From Streptomyces sp. PTY087I2 (lineage in GTDB: Bacteria > Actinomycetota > Actinomycetes > Streptomycetales > Streptomycetaceae), in the NCBI RefSeq assembly GCF_001687325.1, contig NZ_LZRD01000008.1, forward strand, positions 62,001-126,000: 64,000 nucleotides of DNA. The letters run 5' to 3'. The notes under the pieces are model-generated. The model was not told the DNA's origin and searched no databases. It was given only the letters and a program-made list of their open reading frames with translations. The position numbers and the translations under genes are program-made. Shown here piece after piece: positions 60,682 to 64,000 of this stretch. Position 1 is the first letter of the stretch. Each line of letters begins with the position of its first letter.

Positions 60682-60747
60682 ACTCCCTGGATCCGGGGCG
60701 GTCACGGCTCGGAACGTTCCCGCGCGTCGCTCCGAATCGAGGCACCC

Positions 60748-61905
60748 ATGTCCCCCAGGCCCGTCCACCTGATCGTCGGCGCCGGCACTGCCCTGGCCGC
60801 CGTCCTGTCACTGACGGCCTGCACCGCGAAAAGCGGCGCGGAGGGCGACGACGGCGCTGTCTCGGTCATCGCCAAGGACGGCTCCTGCGAGGTCTCGAAG
60901 AAGGAGTTCCCGGCCGGACATGTGAAGCTCTCCGTCGAGAACCAGGGCGCGAAGGTCACCGAGGTCTACATCCTCCACCCGGACGACCGGATCGTGACCG
61001 AGCGCGAGAACATCGGCCCCGGCACCAAGGCCACCATCACCGCCGAGGTCAAGGCAGGCGAGTACGAGATCGCCTGCAAGCCCGGTATGAAGGGCGACGG
61101 CATCCGTCAGAAGGTGACCGTCACCGGTGGTGCCGCGGCGGCCAGGCGCTCCCCCGAGATGGACGCCGCCGTGGCCGGCTACCGCCAGTACGTGCAGGCG
61201 CAGGCCGACGAGACCCTCCCCAGGGTGAAAGTCTTCACCGACGCCGTGCGCGCCGGTGACGTCGAGGCCGCGAAGAAGGCGTACGCCGGCTCGCGCATCG
61301 GCTGGGAGCGCACGGAGCCGGTCGCCGAGTCCTTCGGCGACATCGACCCGAAGGTGGATGTCCGTGAGGACGGGCTGGAGGAGGGGCAGGACCCGGCGAA
61401 GGACTGGACCGGCTGGCACCGCCTGGAGAAGGCGCTGTGGCAGGACAAGAAGATCGGCGACCGCGAGAAGGAGCTCGCGGACCTCCTGGACAAGGATCTG
61501 GCGGACTGGGTGAAGCGGGTCGGCAAGGCCGACATCACCCCGACCTCGATGGCCAACGGCGCCAAGGAGCTGCTGGACGAGGTCGCCACCGGCAAGGTCA
61601 CGGGCGAGGAGGAGCGTTACTCGCACACCGACCTGGTCGACTTCCAGGCGAACGTCGAGGGCGCGGAGAAGTCGTTCGAGTTGCTCAAGCCGGTCGCTTC
61701 GAAGAACGACCCGACGCTCGTCGCCGAACTCGACAAGCAGTTCGCGGCGCTGAACACGCTCCTGGACAAGTACCGCACGGACAAGAGCTCCTACGTCTTC
61801 GCCTCGTACGACAAGGTCGGCAAGGACGAGCGCAAGGAGCTGTCGGACGGCGTCAACGCGCTGGCCGAGCCGCTCTCGAAGCTCGCCGCCGCGGTCGTCA
61901 AGTGA
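60748..61905 (+). CDS. efeO: EfeO iron-uptake lipoprotein
   Basis: This 385-residue lipoprotein has a lipobox (LSLTAC), an N-terminal cupredoxin-like domain (SCEVSKKEFPAGHVKLSVENQG split over residues 47-70) and a C-terminal M75 peptidase-like domain with the HxxE metal motif in WHRLEKALW. It captures ferric/ferrous iron outside the membrane for EfeU. It overlaps efeB by 4 bases. Confidence 0.92.
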   Translation: MSPRPVHLIVGAGTALAAVLSLTACTAKSGAEGDDGAVSVIAKDGSCEVSKKEFPAGHVKLSVENQGAKVTEVYILHPDDRIVTERENIGPGTKATITAEVKAGEYEIACKPGMKGDGIRQKVTVTGGAAAARRSPEMDAAVAGYRQYVQAQADETLPRVKVFTDAVRAGDVEAAKKAYAGSRIGWERTEPVAESFGDIDPKVDVREDGLEEGQDPAKDWTGWHRLEKALWQDKKIGDREKELADLLDKDLADWVKRVGKADITPTSMANGAKELLDEVATGKVTGEEERYSHTDLVDFQANVEGAEKSFELLKPVASKNDPTLVAELDKQFAALNTLLDKYRTDKSSYVFASYDKVGKDERKELSDGVNALAEPLSKLAAAVVK

Positions 61906-63155
61906 CACCCGACCCGAGCGGTGCGACCGGCCCGGGCCGCCGCGCCGTCCTGGCAGTCGGCGGCGGCCTCGCCATCGGGGCCGGCCTCGCCATCGGCACT
62001 GTGGCCCTGACCCGCGGCGGGGACGACACGACGCCCGTCACCGACAGCGGCGGCGCCGTCCCTTTCCACGGCCTCCATCAGGCCGGGATCGCCACGGCCG
62101 TCCAGGACCGGCTGCACTTCGCCGCCTTCGACGTGAGGACGGACGACCGCGCCGAGCTGGTGCGGCTCCTGAAGGAGTGGACGCGCGCCGCCGAGCGGAT
62201 GACGGCCGGTCACGAGGTCGGCGAGGGCGCCTACGGCGGCCTGCCGGAGGCTCCGCCGGACGACACCGGCGAGGCCCTCGGCCTCAAGCCGTCCCGGCTC
62301 ACCCTCACCATCGGCTTCGGCCCCTCCCTCTTCGACGGCCGCTTCGGCCTGAAGGACAAGCGGCCCGGCGCCTTGATCGACCTGCCGAGGTTCCCCGGCG
62401 ACAACCTGGACCCCGCCCGCGGCGGCGGCGACCTCTGCGTGCAGGCGTGCGCCGACGACCCGCAGGTCGCCGTGCACGCGATCCGCAACCTGGCCAGGAT
62501 CGGCTTCGGCCGGGCCGCGGTCCGCTGGTCGCAGCTCGGCTTCGGCAAGACGTCCTCCACCACCCCCGACGCGCAGACCCCGCGGAACCTCTTCGGTTTC
62601 AAGGACGGCACCCGCAACATCGCGGGCACCGACACCGCCGCACTCGGCCGACACGTGTGGGTCGGCCCGAAGGACGCCACCGGCGGCGGCGCCTGGATGA
62701 CCGGCGGATCGTACCTGGTCGCCCGCCGGATCCGGATGAACGTCGAGACCTGGGACCGCACCCCGCTCGTCGAGCAGGAGGACATCTTCGGCCGCGACAA
62801 GAGGGAGGGCGCGCCCGTCGGCAGGGTCGAGGAGCACGACGAACCTTTCCTCAAGGCGATGAAGCCTGACTCGCACGTCCGGCTCGCCCACCCGGACAGC
62901 AACAGCGGGGCCACGATCCTGCGCCGCGGCTACTCGTTCACGGACGGTACGGACGGTCTCGGCCGCCTCGACGCCGGCCTGTTCTTCCTCGCGTACCAGC
63001 GCGACGTCCGTACCGGCTTCATCCCGGTACAGACCTCGCTGGCCCGCGCGGACTCCCTCAACGAGTACATCCAGCACGTCGGTTCGGCACTCTTCGCCGT
63101 CCCGCCGGGCGTCCGCGACACGGACGACTGGTGGGGCCGCGGCCTCTTCGGCTGA
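61902..63155 (+). CDS. efeB: EfeB dye-decolourising haem peroxidase
   Basis: This 417-residue DyP-type peroxidase has a short N-terminal Arg-Arg hydrophobic export signal (GRRAVLAVGGGLAIGAGLAI), probably Tat. The haem-pocket motif GFKDGTRNI is present, and a C-terminal HPDSNSGATILRRGYSF. It would oxidise ferrous iron or porphyrin at the cell surface for EfeU. The GTG overlaps the efeO stop by 4 bases (GTGA). Confidence 0.9.
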   Translation: MTPDPSGATGPGRRAVLAVGGGLAIGAGLAIGTVALTRGGDDTTPVTDSGGAVPFHGLHQAGIATAVQDRLHFAAFDVRTDDRAELVRLLKEWTRAAERMTAGHEVGEGAYGGLPEAPPDDTGEALGLKPSRLTLTIGFGPSLFDGRFGLKDKRPGALIDLPRFPGDNLDPARGGGDLCVQACADDPQVAVHAIRNLARIGFGRAAVRWSQLGFGKTSSTTPDAQTPRNLFGFKDGTRNIAGTDTAALGRHVWVGPKDATGGGAWMTGGSYLVARRIRMNVETWDRTPLVEQEDIFGRDKREGAPVGRVEEHDEPFLKAMKPDSHVRLAHPDSNSGATILRRGYSFTDGTDGLGRLDAGLFFLAYQRDVRTGFIPVQTSLARADSLNEYIQHVGSALFAVPPGVRDTDDWWGRGLFG

Positions 63156-63191
63156 GCCGCCCAGCCATCACCACCCCGGAAGGAGTCCGCC

Positions 63192-64000
63192 GTGTTCGGC
63201 AACTACCTGATCGGCCTCCGCGAGGGTCTCGAGGCCTGCCTGGTCGTCTGTATCCTCATCGCCTACCTGGTGAAGACCGGCCGCAGGGACGCCCTGAAGC
63301 CGATCTGGACCGGAGTCGGCGTGGCCGTCGCCATCTCGCTCGCCTTCGGCGCCGGCCTCGAATTCGGCTCCCAGGAGCTGACCTTCGAGGCGAAGGAGCT
63401 GCTCGGCGGCTCGCTGTCGATCCTCGCCGTGGTGCTGGTGACGTGGATGGTCTTCTGGATGAAGAAGACCGCCCGGCACCTGAAGGCCGATCTGCACAGC
63501 AAGCTGGACACGGCCCTGGAGACGGGCACCGGCGCGCTGGCCGCCACCGCCTTCCTGGCCGTGGGCCGGGAAGGCCTGGAGACCGCGCTGTTCATGTGGG
63601 CGTCGGTCCGCGCCTCCTCCGACGGCAGCCACGCACCGCTGGCCGGGGTGGTCCTCGGCCTGCTGACGGCGACGCTTCTCGGCTGGCTGTTCTACCGGGG
63701 GGCGCTGAAGATCAACCTGGCGAAGTTCTTCACCTGGACCGGCGGCATGCTGGTCGTGGTGGCGGCGGGCGTGCTCGCGTACGGCGTCCACGACCTCCAG
63801 GAGGCCCGCTTCCTCGGCGGCCTCGCCGACAAGGCCTTCGACGTCTCGGCGACGATCCCGCCGGACAGCTGGTACGGCACGCTCCTCAAGGGCATGTTCA
63901 ACTTCCAGCCCGACCCCACCGTGCTGCAAGCCGTCGTGTGGGCCGCCTACATCGTTCCTGTGATGGCGCTCTTCCTCCGGCCCGAGCGTCCCCGGAGGCC
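63192..64000 (+). CDS. efeU: EfeU iron permease (FTR1 family), partial
   Basis: The first 269 codons of the permease are present; the gene leaves the right edge. It begins MFGNYLIGLREGLEACLVV and has a second REGLE motif (VGREGLETALFM); these paired Glu motifs carry iron through the membrane. The GTG has AAGGAG at good spacing and lies 36 bases after efeB. The order efeO-efeB-efeU is usual in actinomycetes. Confidence 0.92.
   Translation, partial: MFGNYLIGLREGLEACLVVCILIAYLVKTGRRDALKPIWTGVGVAVAISLAFGAGLEFGSQELTFEAKELLGGSLSILAVVLVTWMVFWMKKTARHLKADLHSKLDTALETGTGALAATAFLAVGREGLETALFMWASVRASSDGSHAPLAGVVLGLLTATLLGWLFYRGALKINLAKFFTWTGGMLVVVAAGVLAYGVHDLQEARFLGGLADKAFDVSATIPPDSWYGTLLKGMFNFQPDPTVLQAVVWAAYIVPVMALFLRPERPRR

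Noticed and set aside
1..64000. tRNA or rRNA genes, CRISPR arrays, riboswitches
   Set aside because: None was evident on reading; no array of spaced identical repeats, and no conserved RNA motif that I could recognise. A covariance-model search was not possible.

Overview
The window looks like Streptomyces DNA or a close relative. It has very high GC, strong GGAGG ribosome sites, many GTG starts and ATGA/GTGA stop-start overlaps, two genes with the rare leucine codon TTA (a bldA signature), and typical families such as an Fe-S photolyase, EfeOBU, CsoR-like and DmdR-like operators and MocR regulators. All calls were made by reading translations and motifs; no database search was run.

1-15 kb is an accessory, probably secondary-metabolic region. 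On the minus strand a MIO-type aromatic amino acid ammonia-lyase/aminomutase is coupled to a PaaK-like acid ligase and then to the start of a glutamine-dependent asparagine synthetase that leaves the window. A TTA-containing LuxR regulator faces them. Next come a SnoaL-like protein, an SGNH hydrolase, an MFS pump, a membrane acyltransferase, a P450, a methyltransferase, a cyclase-family hydrolase, a MarR regulator, a beta-lactamase-like hydrolase and an LLM oxidoreductase.

15-23 kb holds ordinary chromosomal genes: a copper-linked envelope protein, an XRE regulator facing a small membrane protein, an Fe-S photolyase, a MocR/LysE divergent pair and a VWA protein.

23-43 kb reads as one collagen-to-2-oxoglutarate locus. 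It has a secreted M9 collagenase, a five-gene oligopeptide ABC importer, an Xaa-Pro aminopeptidase, a GntR regulator, and a full trans-4-hydroxyproline pathway (epimerase, three-subunit D-hydroxyproline dehydrogenase, deaminase, semialdehyde dehydrogenase). A second proline-racemase-family enzyme and a pyrroline carboxylate reductase are also present. Closely related operator sequences (core TGTGACATTGCA) lie upstream of each transcription unit.

43-52 kb is foreign. An ABC exporter gene, translationally coupled to a 24-residue TTA-containing peptide, is cut after its first about 165 codons. What follows is a decayed Tn554-type module (two broken tyrosine recombinases and a DUF6262/TnpC-like gene). 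On the opposite strand is a lower-GC operon: a 27-codon peptide gene with its own promoter and hairpin terminator, a SagB-type oxidoreductase, an MFS transporter, a GNAT acetyltransferase and a JmjC/cupin oxygenase. It has the layout of a ribosomal-peptide (RiPP) pathway without YcaO, LanM, radical SAM or another standard class-defining enzyme. I consider it the best candidate for an undescribed system. A short ABC-ATPase C-terminal scrap follows, as if the exporter gene resumes.

52-64 kb carries an unknown lipoprotein, a poly-gamma-glutamate-type capsule set (CapA, HAMP sensor-like protein, PgsB, PgsC, NlpC/P60), a protein-kinase remnant, and the EfeO-EfeB-EfeU iron uptake genes behind an iron box; efeU runs off the end.
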